A stretch of 64,000 nt of DNA from Zunongwangia mangrovi. Its GTDB lineage: Bacteria; Bacteroidota; Bacteroidia; Flavobacteriales; Flavobacteriaceae. Each line of letters begins with the position of its first letter. The first letter of the stretch is position 1. Both the position numbers and the translations under genes were made by a program. The stretch lies in NCBI RefSeq assembly GCF_900112105.1, contig NZ_FOKV01000001.1, positions 806,001-870,000 on the forward strand. Reading direction: 5' to 3'. Shown in pieces: positions 27,861-36,836 of this stretch. The notes below the pieces were generated by a model that saw only the letters and a program-made list of their open reading frames with translations, had not been told where the DNA came from and made no database searches.

Positions 27861-28622
27861 ATGAAGATAATTTCCTATAACGTAAACGGAATACGAGCAG
27901 CAGTAAGAAAAGGCTTTTTAGATTGGATACAACAGGCGAATCCAGATGTGATTTGTATTCAGGAGATAAAAGCAAATCCAGATCAATTGAATTTAGATGA
28001 ATTTACCGAAGCTGGTTATCCTTACCAATACTGGTATCCGGCGCAAAAGAAAGGTTATAGCGGAGTTGCAATCTTAAGTAAAACCGAGCCAAATCATATC
28101 GAATATGGCACCGGAATCGATTATATGGATTTTGAAGGCCGAAATATCCGTGCCGATTTTGACGGAGTTTCAGTAATGAGTTTGTATTTGCCTTCAGGAA
28201 CAAATATCGATCGGTTAGAGTTTAAGCTGAAGTATATGGCAGATTTTCAGGAGTACATCGATAAACTGAAAAATGTTGTTCCGAATCTCGTGATTTGCGG
28301 CGATTATAATATTTGTCACGAAGCCATAGATATTCACGATCCTGTGAGACTAAAAAATGTTTCAGGATTTTTACCGGTAGAGCGCGAATGGATCGATAAT
28401 TTTATGAAAAGCGGTTTTATAGACAGCTTTAGATATTTTAACGATGAGCCAGATCAATATTCGTGGTGGAGTTATAGGGCAAATGCCAGAGCAAATAATA
28501 AGGGATGGAGAATCGATTATAATTTAGTTGCTTCGCCATTACAAGAAAAATTAAAACGTGCCGTTATATTACCAGAAGCCCATCATAGCGACCATTGTCC
28601 TATATTAGTAGAGCTTGAATAA
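27861..28622 (+). CDS. xth: Exodeoxyribonuclease III
   Basis: This enzyme cleaves the backbone at abasic sites and removes 3' blocks during base-excision repair. The 253 residues carry the AP-endonuclease-1-family motifs: SYNVNGIRAA (residues 4-13), CIQEIKA near residue 31, the GVAILSKT strand, VICGDYNICH near residue 143, RIDYNLV near residue 217, and SDHCPI near the end. The ATG follows a textbook promoter. An OmpA-like lipoprotein gene follows 15 bases downstream, probably in the same transcript, although no functional link is apparent. Confidence 0.95.
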   Translation: MKIISYNVNGIRAAVRKGFLDWIQQANPDVICIQEIKANPDQLNLDEFTEAGYPYQYWYPAQKKGYSGVAILSKTEPNHIEYGTGIDYMDFEGRNIRADFDGVSVMSLYLPSGTNIDRLEFKLKYMADFQEYIDKLKNVVPNLVICGDYNICHEAIDIHDPVRLKNVSGFLPVEREWIDNFMKSGFIDSFRYFNDEPDQYSWWSYRANARANNKGWRIDYNLVASPLQEKLKRAVILPEAHHSDHCPILVELE

Positions 28623-28637
28623 ATTAATTTTAAAAAA

Positions 28638-29588
28638 ATGAGAAAAACCATATTAGCTATTTCTGGAAGTGTTTTAATGCTTACTTCCTGTGTTTCTTCA
28701 AAAGTGTATAAAGATCTTGAAAGTCGGCACGCCGATCTAAAGCGAGAAAATCGTGAGCTAAATTCAGAATTAGAAAGATTAAAAGGTGTAGATGAAGAAC
28801 TTGCAGAGTTGAAATCTGAGCACGAAAGTCTTACTGCTGAAAGGGATAAGCTTAAAAGTGATCTTGCCAGTTTGCAATCTAATTACGACAATTTAAAAAG
28901 TTCGTACGATGCGTTAGAGAAAAATTCTTCCGCAGCAATTGCAGAGAATTCTCGCCAAAATCGTGACTTGTTAGCGCAGCTTGAGGAAAAAGAGAAAGCC
29001 CTTGCAGCCGAGCAGGCGCGATTAGAAAAACTAGAGAAAGATCTTGCAGCTCGCTCTAAACGTGTGAACGAGTTAGAAGGTTTAATTGCGGCCAAAGACG
29101 CCAAAATGAATGCCTTAAAAGACGCTATCTCAAAAGCTTTAACAGATTTTGAAGGTAAAGGGCTTACCGTAGAACAACGTGATGGAAAAGTATATGTTTC
29201 TATGGAAAATAAATTGCTTTTCAACTCTGGTAGCTGGGCAGTAAATGCAGATGGTCGCCAGGCGGTAAATCAATTGGGAAATGTACTGGCGCAAAATCCA
29301 GATATTAGCGTATTGATTGAAGGTCATACAGATAATGTTCCTTATGGCGGCAACGGGCCGCTAAAAGATAACTGGGATCTTTCAACCAAAAGAGCCACTG
29401 CTATCGTGCAGATTCTTAGAAATAACAACAATATCGATCCGCAAAACTTAACCGCTGCCGGTCGTGGAGAATATGCGCCTGTCGCTAGCAATGATACTGC
29501 GGAAGGAAAAGCTAAGAACCGAAGAATCGAAGTGATCCTAACACCAAAATTAGATGAGGTGACCAAGCTTTTAAACGAAGTCGACTAA
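28638..29588 (+). CDS. OmpA-family peptidoglycan-binding lipoprotein with coiled coil
   Basis: This 316-residue protein has a lipoprotein signal (MRKTILAISGSVLMLTSC, with the lipidated cysteine at residue 18), a long heptad-rich coiled coil (about residues 24-170), and a C-terminal OmpA domain. The domain's peptidoglycan-binding motif is IEGHTDNVPYGG near residues 227-238, followed by LSTKRATAIVQIL and ending KNRRIEVIL. It should anchor in the outer membrane and bind the cell wall across the periplasm. It is likely co-transcribed with xth and ends at a hairpin terminator. Confidence 0.92.
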   Translation: MRKTILAISGSVLMLTSCVSSKVYKDLESRHADLKRENRELNSELERLKGVDEELAELKSEHESLTAERDKLKSDLASLQSNYDNLKSSYDALEKNSSAAIAENSRQNRDLLAQLEEKEKALAAEQARLEKLEKDLAARSKRVNELEGLIAAKDAKMNALKDAISKALTDFEGKGLTVEQRDGKVYVSMENKLLFNSGSWAVNADGRQAVNQLGNVLAQNPDISVLIEGHTDNVPYGGNGPLKDNWDLSTKRATAIVQILRNNNNIDPQNLTAAGRGEYAPVASNDTAEGKAKNRRIEVILTPKLDEVTKLLNEVD

Positions 29589-29633
29589 TTTTTTCTACGG
29601 AAGAAAATTTTCTAAGTAAAGTTAATAATATTC

Positions 29634-29673
29634 AAATGTCCTTTTGAAGTTTTCAGAAGGGCATTTCTTTTTT
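29634..29673 (+). terminator. Terminator after the OmpA-like gene
   Basis: AAATGTCCTTTTGA pairs, with G-T pairs, with TCAGAAGGGCATTT around a short AG-rich loop and is followed by a T-rich run. Confidence 0.7.
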
Positions 29674-29728
29674 AATATTTGTTCGAAATTCGTCGTTTTT
29701 GACGATCATTTTTTCTGAAATAAAATCT

Positions 29729-30766
29729 ATGAAGTACACTACTTTACCAAATACCGATATTAAAGTGAGTAAGATCTGCCTGGGCACAATGACCTGGGGA
29801 GAACAAAATACTGAAGCTGAAGCTCACGAGCAAATTGAATATGCGCTAGATCAGGGAGTGAATTTTCTGGACACAGCTGAAATGTATTCGGTGCCGGCAC
29901 GACCGGAAACGCAGGGAAGCACAGAGAAAATTATCGGAAGCTGGTTAAAGAAATCAAAGAAGCGAGAAGATATCGTTTTGGCATCTAAAGTTGCCGGCCC
30001 GGCAGAAATGGTTTCTCATGTTCGGGAAAATATGGGCTTTGGTAAAGAAGCAATTAACGATGCGATCGATAAAAGTTTGAAGCGATTAAATACAGATTAT
30101 TTGGATCTCTATCAGCTCCATTGGCCAGATCGAAATACTAATTTCTTTGGAAAACGTGGTTACAAACATCAGGAAGATGAAGAGTGGCAGGATAATTTTA
30201 AAAGCGTTTTAGAAAATCTCCAGGAGTTAGTGAAATCCGGGAAGGTTCGTCACGTTGGATTATCGAATGAAACGGCTTATGGCTTAAGCAGGTTTTTGGA
30301 AGAAAGCAGGCTTCATGATCTGCCAAAAATGATCACGGTTCAAAATCCATATAGTTTGTTGAATCGAAAAGATGAAATAGGAATTACTGAAGTTCTTCAT
30401 CGCCAAAATGTTGGTTTATTGCCTTATTCTCCGCTAGGAATGGGAACGCTTTCAGGAAAGCACTTAAACGGAATTGTAGATAATACGCGCCTAAGTTTAT
30501 TTCCGCAGTATAAAAGATATTCCGGAGAAATCGCAGTAGAAGCTACCAAAGCGTATAAAGAAGTTGCGGTAAAGCATGAATTATCGATGACGCAAATGGC
30601 ACTGGCTTTTGTAAACCAGCAGCCTTTTGTAACCAGTAATATTATTGGTGCTACAAAAATGGAACAGCTAAAAGAAAATATTGCGAGTATCGATCTTGAA
30701 CTTTCTGATGAGGTTTTAGAAGATATCGAAAAAGTACACGAAAAATATCCAAATCCGGCACCTTAA
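29729..30766 (+). CDS. Aldo/keto reductase (Tas-like)
   Basis: This NADP(H)-dependent oxidoreductase has the (beta/alpha)8 aldo/keto reductase fold. With the ATG at 29729 it is 345 residues, starting MKYTTLPNTDIKVSKICLGT; a longer frame from 29699 adds ten poorly conserved residues. The catalytic tetrad can be seen: D in NFLDTAEMYSVP with its Y a few residues later, K in VLASKV and H in YQLHWPD. The later SNETAYG segment and the C-terminal NIIGATKMEQL phosphate-binding segment are typical. Its length and the TWGEQN motif match E. coli Tas. The physiological substrate is unknown. Confidence 0.9.
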   Translation: MKYTTLPNTDIKVSKICLGTMTWGEQNTEAEAHEQIEYALDQGVNFLDTAEMYSVPARPETQGSTEKIIGSWLKKSKKREDIVLASKVAGPAEMVSHVRENMGFGKEAINDAIDKSLKRLNTDYLDLYQLHWPDRNTNFFGKRGYKHQEDEEWQDNFKSVLENLQELVKSGKVRHVGLSNETAYGLSRFLEESRLHDLPKMITVQNPYSLLNRKDEIGITEVLHRQNVGLLPYSPLGMGTLSGKHLNGIVDNTRLSLFPQYKRYSGEIAVEATKAYKEVAVKHELSMTQMALAFVNQQPFVTSNIIGATKMEQLKENIASIDLELSDEVLEDIEKVHEKYPNPAP

Positions 30767-30774
30767 ATTAGTAA

Positions 30775-30809
30775 TTGGCTGAAGGCTGATTGCTAACAGC
30801 TACAAGTTA
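30775..30809. repeat. Degenerate heptamer-period tract
   Basis: The space between two convergent genes reads as five 7-base units: TTGGCTG, AAGGCTG, ATTGCTA, ACAGCTA, CAAGTTA. Neighbouring units share three to five positions. It has the same period but not the same sequence as tracts at 42842, 43244 and 55795. Confidence 0.45.
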
Positions 30810-30811
30810 AT

Positions 30812-31945
30812 TTACATCGGAGCCACCAAACTTTCATGAATAAACGATGCGCTTTTGTTTTTAGGTCGAACGTGGTACCAATCACCGGTTTTCCCTAAAA
30901 GCTGAAGCGTATCTTTGTTTTTTGCCTGTCCTAAGATCTGTGATCTTGAAGTTGTTGGTTTGTCCCGAAGATTTGCAATACTGCTTTTAGTGATCAAATT
31001 AGTCGATTTTTTATCGAATTTTGAGATTTCCGGTTTAAATTCTTCAGCTTGTTTTACAAAGTGAAGCGGATTTATAGCGCCGTGTTTATAGATCCCAAAA
31101 TGTAAGTGAGGCGGGGTAGTTCTTGCATTCCCGGTATTGCCTACAAAACCTAAAGTATCTCCTGTTTTTACACTCCCAGAAGTTTTAGCAATGCTATCTA
31201 AATGCGCGTAATATAAAGATTGACCTCTTTTGGTGTCGCGTAACCAAACCTGTTTTCCGCCAAGACCTTTTTCGCCGGTAAAACCAATGCGACCATTAGT
31301 TGCGGCGAGTACGGGTGTACCGCGCTTGGCAAAAATATCGATGCCTTCGTGGCTACGAGCACCGCCATCTCTGGTAGCTCCCCAATAACTTTGGATGTTG
31401 CTGTTTTGTCCTCCGGCTACCGGAAAAAAATAAGCCGGTTTTTTATCGAATTTCAACACAAAGTCAGTTTGCGTTTCTATCGCCGGCTGAATTACAATTT
31501 TATAATCCCCAGATTCTTTAATTTCATATTGAAATATTTTTTGATCGATTTCAGCACTTTCGATTTTGTCGAAACTTTTAATGCTATCGCCCGTTATTCG
31601 GTAAAAATCGATAAAAACGAGGTCGTTTATAGAATCGGTAAAGATTTCAAAATTAAAGATCTCTCCGATATTCAAATTCATTTCGTAAGCGTAGATGGGA
31701 AAAGATTTGGGCAAAAAATGCCCATTTTCGGCAAAAGGAAGTTCTATTTTTAAACTATCCTGAAGTCCTGTTTCGTGCTGTTGTTCCCAAAGTGAATATA
31801 ACTCGTCTGAAATATTAAAATCGCGCTTATAAACCTCCTTTGCAGTTGGATTTGTAATAAAATCTGTTGCTTTATTTAAGCGAGAACAGGACGCAAAAAT
31901 TAGGGCTAGAAATATATAAAATAAGTACTGCTTCAAGTTTTTCAA
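30812..31945 (-). CDS. M23 (LytM) peptidase lipoprotein with SH3 domain
   Basis: This 377-residue protein probably trims peptidoglycan cross-links. An N-terminal lipoprotein signal (LIFASC, cysteine near residue 20) is followed by a beta-rich domain. The M23 domain (about residues 175-300) carries the zinc ligands in SHEGIDIFAKRGTP (HxxxD) and PPHLHFGIY (HxH). A C-terminal bacterial SH3 domain (about residues 312-377, ANLRDKPTTSRSQILG) probably binds cell wall. All zinc-binding residues are intact, unlike in degenerate EnvC-type regulators. It lies 35 bases downstream of radA. Confidence 0.9.
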   Translation of the reverse strand: MKNLKQYLFYIFLALIFASCSRLNKATDFITNPTAKEVYKRDFNISDELYSLWEQQHETGLQDSLKIELPFAENGHFLPKSFPIYAYEMNLNIGEIFNFEIFTDSINDLVFIDFYRITGDSIKSFDKIESAEIDQKIFQYEIKESGDYKIVIQPAIETQTDFVLKFDKKPAYFFPVAGGQNSNIQSYWGATRDGGARSHEGIDIFAKRGTPVLAATNGRIGFTGEKGLGGKQVWLRDTKRGQSLYYAHLDSIAKTSGSVKTGDTLGFVGNTGNARTTPPHLHFGIYKHGAINPLHFVKQAEEFKPEISKFDKKSTNLITKSSIANLRDKPTTSRSQILGQAKNKDTLQLLGKTGDWYHVRPKNKSASFIHESLVAPM

Positions 31946-31980
31946 TTTTTAGTTGAATAGAAGCAGTAACTATGCCATAC

Positions 31981-33345
31981 TTATGCGAAAAGTTGACTCA
32001 CAACATCTTCGATCTTAGAAACTTTGATCACTTCAATAGAATAAGAAGTTTTTGGAAGTTTACTTTGTTTAGAGATCACGATCTTTGCGAAACCAAGTTT
32101 TTCGCCTTCTAAAATTCTTTGATCTACTCTGGTTACCGGTCTAATTTCTCCGGCCAAACCAACTTCAGCAGCAAAACAAATATCTTTCTCGATCGCTATA
32201 TCTTCGTTAGACGATAAAATTGCGGCAACAACGGCAAGATCGATGGCGGTATCGTCTACGCTAATTCCGCCGGTAATATTTAAAAAAACATCTTTTGCGC
32301 CCAATTTAAAGCCTGCTCGCTTCTCTAGAACTGCTAAAAGCATATTGAGTCGCTTTACATTATAACCGGTTGCAGATCGCTGCGGAGTACCATAAACGGC
32401 GGTGCTTACTAGCGCCTGAATTTCGATCATTAACGGGCGCATGCCTTCTAAAGTACTGGCGATCGCGGTACCACTTAGATCTTCGTCGTTTTTGCTAATT
32501 AATATTTCTGAAGGATTGCTTACTTCGCGCAAACCGCTGCCCTGCATTTCGTAAATCCCCAGTTCGTGAGTGCTACCAAAACGGTTTTTGTGGGAACGAA
32601 GAATTCGGTATACATGATTGCGATCACCTTCGAATTGAAGCACGGTATCTACCATATGCTCTAAAACCTTAGGCCCGGCAATACTTCCTTCTTTGGTGAT
32701 GTGACCAATTAAAATTACAGGAACATTACTTTCCTTAGCGAACTTTATTAATTCAGATGTAGTTTCACGAATTTGAGAAATACTTCCGGGAGCGCTTTCA
32801 ATATAATCGCTATGCAGCGTTTGAATAGAATCGATAATGACAACTTCCGGAGAAACTTCTTCAATTTGCCTAAAGATATTTTGCGTTTTGGTTTCCGTAA
32901 GGATATAACAGTTTGTCGAATTTGGGTCTATACGCTCTGCGCGCATTTTTATCTGCTGCTGGCTTTCCTCTCCTGAAACGTATAAAACTTTGTAAGGGAA
33001 ACTTAACGAAATTTGAAGTAGAAGTGTACTTTTTCCAATACCCGGTTCACCGCCAAGAAGTGTTAAGGAGCCGGGCACGAGTCCGCCTCCTAAAACACGA
33101 TCTAATTCGTTATTTCCGGTCTTCCAGCGGTATTGTGGAGCGGTTTCAATTTCATTTAAGCGCAAAGGTTTAGCAGCACGTTTTGCTTCGGTTTTTGCTG
33201 AAGATTTCCAGTCTTTTTTGTCTGGTTTTTCAACAATTTCTTCAACTATTGTATTCCAGTCTCCGCAGGCATTACAACGTCCCTGCCATTTAGAATACTG
33301 CGCGCCACAATTTTGGCAATAATATGCTGTTTTTACCTTCGCCAT
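31981..33345 (-). CDS. radA: DNA repair protein RadA
   Basis: RadA (Sms) is a RecA-like ATPase that drives branch migration in recombinational repair. The 454 residues have the four-cysteine zinc finger (C10, C13, C24, C27), Walker A GEPGIGKS at residues 99-106, the RadA-specific KNRFG motif (HKNRFGSTHELG near residue 255), and a C-terminal Lon-protease-like domain. On the minus strand TATCTTTG sits exactly five bases before the ATG, predicting a leaderless mRNA. The M23 lipoprotein gene lies downstream. Confidence 0.97.
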   Translation of the reverse strand: MAKVKTAYYCQNCGAQYSKWQGRCNACGDWNTIVEEIVEKPDKKDWKSSAKTEAKRAAKPLRLNEIETAPQYRWKTGNNELDRVLGGGLVPGSLTLLGGEPGIGKSTLLLQISLSFPYKVLYVSGEESQQQIKMRAERIDPNSTNCYILTETKTQNIFRQIEEVSPEVVIIDSIQTLHSDYIESAPGSISQIRETTSELIKFAKESNVPVILIGHITKEGSIAGPKVLEHMVDTVLQFEGDRNHVYRILRSHKNRFGSTHELGIYEMQGSGLREVSNPSEILISKNDEDLSGTAIASTLEGMRPLMIEIQALVSTAVYGTPQRSATGYNVKRLNMLLAVLEKRAGFKLGAKDVFLNITGGISVDDTAIDLAVVAAILSSNEDIAIEKDICFAAEVGLAGEIRPVTRVDQRILEGEKLGFAKIVISKQSKLPKTSYSIEVIKVSKIEDVVSQLFA

Positions 33346-33350
33346 AGCCG

Positions 33351-33358
33351 CAAAGATA
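33351..33358 (-). promoter_or_regulatory. radA promoter, predicted leaderless
   Basis: The minus strand reads TATCTTTG followed by five bases and the radA ATG. This is the same geometry as tatD and bioF in this window. It lies in the 14-base gap before the upstream gene's stop codon. Confidence 0.55.
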
Positions 33359-33359
33359 A

Positions 33360-34508
33360 TTAAAGGCCGTGTTCTTTCTTAATTTCGTTAGCTCTTTCGA
33401 GCATAAAATCGATATCTAAAAACGAAATTGCCTCTTGCCCGTAGGCTTTTTTATAAGTTTTAATCGCTTTTTCGGGGCTACCAGTCTCCTCTGCCCATCT
33501 GGCTTCAAAGTACGTGGCCAGCATAGTGTTTGGATAATGTTTTGCTGCCAAGTCACTTAGGCCTAAAAAGTCTTCCCAACGTCTTGTTTTTTCGATTGCC
33601 TGGTTGATGGCGAGAAAGTCGTTTAATCTTATTTGTTTCTGAAGACCAAAAAGTTCGTCGATGGTGTTGTATTTATCCTCTAAATATTCTGAAAGGCTTA
33701 TACTGGTTTGAAGCAATTTAGTTTGATATTCTTTTTGCGAGATTGGACGATAAATTTCAAAAATATTATCGATGGCTGAAGGAATTGCTTTTCCTACCAG
33801 TGAGTAATGCGTGGCGTTTTCAAAATTATCAAACTTATAGTTTAATTGCGTGTTGTTTAAATCTTTGATCTGGGCATCGAATGCATTTATAGATTCTTGC
33901 AACTGCGGGATATCATCAGAAGCTGTAGCAAGGTAATACCATAGTTTTTTTTCTGTTCTTTCAAAAACTTCACCCAGTCGAACGTTCATTTTTGGTGAAT
34001 AATCTGGACTTAGATTAATATAAGCATCAAAAATTGGATTGTCTTTTAAAAGATAAAAGTTCATAAAGTTGGCGGTAAGGTCATGACCAACAATTACATG
34101 AAATGGAGCTACGCGATATTTATTAGCGATGCTCTGCATTAATTCCATCCCTAAGAATTCAAAAAAATCAGCACCTTCTTCGCTAGGTAAATAACGGTTC
34201 TCGTCGTAGTGTGAGTCGGCTTCACGGCTACGGTTCTGGTTCACCCCAACAACGATCATTTCTGGAGCGTCTTCCCAGTACGAGTAATAATCTACCATTC
34301 CTGCAACAGGTTCAAATAGATAATCACCGTCTAATACGAGCATTACGGGGTAAAGCTTTTCTGTGTTTTTTTCGTAATTTCTTGGTAGCTGAATTTTTAT
34401 TTCCCTGCTAGTACCTAACTTTTCAGATGAGATCGTCTCATAGGTGGTTTGGGCAGAAATTATCCATGGACAGATAAATACCACCGCTAAAAGTAGTTTT
34501 TTAATCAT
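33360..34508 (-). CDS. Esterase-fold (alpha/beta hydrolase) protein lacking the serine nucleophile
   Basis: This 382-residue exported protein (signal peptide to about residue 19, ISAQ) has the fold of the enterochelin-esterase/esterase D family: YPVMLVLDGDYLFEP near residues 53-67 and MIVVGVNQNRSRE near residues 84-96. The nucleophile elbow, normally GHSxGG, reads VGHDLTANF near residue 138, with Asp in place of Ser. The protein is therefore probably not a serine hydrolase, or uses another mechanism. The C-terminal 120 residues look helical and repeat-like (ETGSPEKAIKTYKKAYG). It lies 14 bases upstream of radA and 33 bases downstream of a flippase-like gene. Confidence 0.75.
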   Translation of the reverse strand: MIKKLLLAVVFICPWIISAQTTYETISSEKLGTSREIKIQLPRNYEKNTEKLYPVMLVLDGDYLFEPVAGMVDYYSYWEDAPEMIVVGVNQNRSREADSHYDENRYLPSEEGADFFEFLGMELMQSIANKYRVAPFHVIVGHDLTANFMNFYLLKDNPIFDAYINLSPDYSPKMNVRLGEVFERTEKKLWYYLATASDDIPQLQESINAFDAQIKDLNNTQLNYKFDNFENATHYSLVGKAIPSAIDNIFEIYRPISQKEYQTKLLQTSISLSEYLEDKYNTIDELFGLQKQIRLNDFLAINQAIEKTRRWEDFLGLSDLAAKHYPNTMLATYFEARWAEETGSPEKAIKTYKKAYGQEAISFLDIDFMLERANEIKKEHGL

Positions 34509-34541
34509 AGGTGTTTATTTAGCGACGATCAATATAGATAA

Positions 34542-35507
34542 TTATTTCCTTCTGTTAAGGATTGGAAGGAAAATAAATGAAAGTCCGCCAAGAGCGAGGT
34601 TTAAGAGCGTTTGTGAAGCCCAAACTACCCAGCCAAAAGCTTCGCCTCCTTGCCTTGAAATACTAAAAAGTGTTAAGACGCCGCCAATTGCAATAGGATA
34701 AACACCAATACCGCCATTGGTAACAGAGATGGCAAAGGAGCCTACCACGAATGCGGCTAAAATTGCGCCAAAACCTACATCACTGGTTTCGGGAATAGCA
34801 AAGGTGGCTACGTAGAACATCATTACATACATTGCCCAAATGAAGATTGTATGAAAGATAAATGCCCATTTTTGTCGCATTTTCAAAATGCTTCGCATTC
34901 CTTCAAGCAAGCCTTTTGCAAAGTCTTTGATCTTTTTAAGAAATGGAATTTTTGATTTTTTAATTAGAATTAAGGTAAGTGTTCCTAAAATAACTAAAAT
35001 TACAAAAGCACCAATGGTAAAAACTGGATTGATGTTATTTTCAGCAAAATAGGTAAGTACATTTTCAGTTTGAAGTATAACTGCTAGTGAAATAATACTT
35101 AAAAGGATAATTAGGTCGGCTAACCTTTCAGAAATTATGGTTCCAAAGCCTTTTTCAATAGGAATATCTTCGTAGGTTTTTAAGGTTGCTGCTCTAAGAA
35201 ATTCACCAGATCTTGGAATTCCCAAGTTTGCCAAATATCCAGCCATTACCGCCATAAAGCTGTTTCTGAACTTCGGTCTGTAACCTAAAGGTTCTAACAT
35301 GAATTTCCATCTATAAGCACGGGAAAGGTGAGAAAGTGTGCCTAAAATCAAAGAAAAGCCAACCCAAAATGGATCAGCTTTTTTAATGTTTCTAATAAGT
35401 TCTGCTCTTTCAGCAGGAGTTGCACTGTTATAACTATACCAGATTAAAAAAATCCCCAATAAAAGGGGGATTATAGTTTTTAGTATCTTTTTAAGTTTAG
35501 GATTCAA
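34542..35507 (-). CDS. Lysylphosphatidylglycerol-synthase-type membrane protein (flippase-like)
   Basis: This 321-residue protein has about eight transmembrane helices, of the LPG_synthase_TM/UPF0104 family whose members include the flippase half of MprF and other lipid-related membrane proteins. Visible landmarks are LSRAYRWKFML near residues 61-71, GYLANLGIPRSGEFLRA near residues 90-106 and VTNGGIGVYPIAIGG near the C-terminal helices. There is no catalytic synthase domain. It follows panD by 11 bases and so probably shares the panC-panD transcript. The cargo is unknown. Confidence 0.82.
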   Translation of the reverse strand: MNPKLKKILKTIIPLLLGIFLIWYSYNSATPAERAELIRNIKKADPFWVGFSLILGTLSHLSRAYRWKFMLEPLGYRPKFRNSFMAVMAGYLANLGIPRSGEFLRAATLKTYEDIPIEKGFGTIISERLADLIILLSIISLAVILQTENVLTYFAENNINPVFTIGAFVILVILGTLTLILIKKSKIPFLKKIKDFAKGLLEGMRSILKMRQKWAFIFHTIFIWAMYVMMFYVATFAIPETSDVGFGAILAAFVVGSFAISVTNGGIGVYPIAIGGVLTLFSISRQGGEAFGWVVWASQTLLNLALGGLSFIFLPILNRRK

Positions 35508-35518
35508 ACAGGCAAATT

Positions 35519-35869
35519 TTAGTTAAGCAAATTGTTTTCTTCGTTAGGAAAAACGATTGCAGGTTTAAAACTTTTAGCTTCTTCGAAATCCATTAGGGCG
35601 TAACAAATTAAGATAAGAACATCCCCCTTAGCTACTTTTCTAGCGGCAGCACCATTTAAAGTGATCTCACCAGAATTTCTTGGCCCAGGGATAGCGTAAG
35701 TTTCTAGGCGCTCGCCGTTATTGTTATTAACGATCTGTACTTTTTCGCCTTCGATTATGTTGGCGGCGTCCATCAAATCTTCGTCGATGGTGATACTACC
35801 AATATAATTTAGATCGGCACCAGTTACTTTAACACGATGAATTTTAGATTTTACTACGTGAACTTGCAT
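35519..35869 (-). CDS. panD: Aspartate 1-decarboxylase
   Basis: PanD makes beta-alanine from aspartate for pantothenate synthesis. The 116-residue proenzyme cleaves itself at a Gly-Ser bond to create the pyruvoyl cofactor; the site is visible as YIGSITID, with Ser near residue 25. Other family signatures are [13 protein letters not shown] and the [12 protein letters not shown] segment. It follows panC by five bases, an obvious pathway operon. Confidence 0.97.
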   Translation of the reverse strand: MQVHVVKSKIHRVKVTGADLNYIGSITIDEDLMDAANIIEGEKVQIVNNNNGERLETYAIPGPRNSGEITLNGAAARKVAKGDVLILICYALMDFEEAKSFKPAIVFPNEENNLLN

Positions 35870-35874
35870 GATTT

Positions 35875-36726
35875 TTAATTATTGAGAGCAAGGTTGTCGA
35901 TAAGCCTAATGTCACCGGCATAAGCAGCGATAAAGGCACGATACTGTTCTCCCTCTCTTTTTTCAGTTAATTTCTTTAAAGTTTTAGCATCGGATATTTC
36001 AAAATATTCCAGTTCTAAGAACGGATAATTCTTAAATTGTTGTTCTACCCATTCATTAATATAATTTGCACTTTTTGTGCCAAAAAGCGTTTTCGTTTCT
36101 TTTAGCGTTTCAAAGATAAAGGCTGCTTTTTCGCGTTGCAAATCATTAAGTCGTTCGTTACGGCTACTCCTTGCAAGACCGGATTCTTCTCTTAGGATAG
36201 GGCAGCCAACGATTTCAACAGGAATACTCTCTATTTCGGTGAGCTTTCTTATAATTTGTAATTGCTGGTAATCTTTTTCACCAAAGAAAGCTTTATTAGG
36301 TTGTACAACCTTAAATAATAGTTTCACTACTGTTCCTACACCGTCAAAATGTCCGGTTCTGTGTTTTCCTTCCATTACGATGTCGAGTCCGTCGAAATCA
36401 AAATGTTCTGAAGCGATCAAATCACCGTATAATTCATTAGCATTTGGAGTAAAAACAATAATTCCTTCAGAAATATTCTTAATTAAATTAATGTCTTTTT
36501 CGAGATTCCTGGGATACTTTTCCAGATCGTCTGGATTATCAAATTGTGTTGGGTTCACAAATATACTTACAACAACCTGGTCGCAGGATTTAAGTGCTTC
36601 TTTTACAAGGTATAAATGCCCATCGTGTAAAGCGCCCATAGTTGGAACCAAACCAATGGTTTTACCGGCAAGCTTTACCTGTGATAAGCGTTGATCTAAA
36701 AGTTCTTTTTCTTTAAAAACCTGCAT
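35875..36726 (-). CDS. panC: Pantothenate synthetase
   Basis: PanC joins pantoate and beta-alanine using ATP, the last step of pantothenate (vitamin B5) synthesis. The 283 residues contain the HxGH nucleotide-binding motif in [15 protein letters not shown] (near residues 27-41), SIFVNPTQF near residue 53, FGEKDYQQL near residue 150 and the [10 protein letters not shown] motif near residue 189. panD and a flippase-like gene lie downstream on the same strand. panB is not in the window. Confidence 0.97.
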   Translation of the reverse strand: MQVFKEKELLDQRLSQVKLAGKTIGLVPTMGALHDGHLYLVKEALKSCDQVVVSIFVNPTQFDNPDDLEKYPRNLEKDINLIKNISEGIIVFTPNANELYGDLIASEHFDFDGLDIVMEGKHRTGHFDGVGTVVKLLFKVVQPNKAFFGEKDYQQLQIIRKLTEIESIPVEIVGCPILREESGLARSSRNERLNDLQREKAAFIFETLKETKTLFGTKSANYINEWVEQQFKNYPFLELEYFEISDAKTLKKLTEKREGEQYRAFIAAYAGDIRLIDNLALNN

Positions 36727-36749
36727 CGTAATTTAAAATTAACAGCGTG

Positions 36750-36757
36750 CAAACTTA
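36750..36757 (-). promoter_or_regulatory. Predicted panC promoter (-7 element)
   Basis: The minus strand reads TAAGTTTG, a TAnnTTTG match with its G 23 bases before the panC ATG. It lies back to back with the promoter of the divergent glycogen-synthase-like gene. Confidence 0.5.
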
Positions 36758-36788
36758 ATATATCTCTGGCAATCTGCATAAAATTTTG

Positions 36789-36796
36789 TAATTTTG
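36789..36796 (+). promoter_or_regulatory. Predicted promoter of the glycogen-synthase-like gene (-7 element)
   Basis: TAATTTTG matches TAnnTTTG; a CTG about 20 bases upstream is a weak -33. A start site near 36802 rules out the GTG at 36798 as start codon and supports the ATG at 36837. Confidence 0.55.
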
Positions 36797-36836
36797 CGTG
36801 TTTTTTGTTCGCAACCGCACTTTAAAGAAAAATTAT

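Noticed and set aside
36798-36836. GTG start giving a 283-residue glycogen-synthase-like protein
   Set aside because: The GTG lies two bases after a promoter -7 element and should not be transcribed. The ATG at 36837 starts the conserved sequence.
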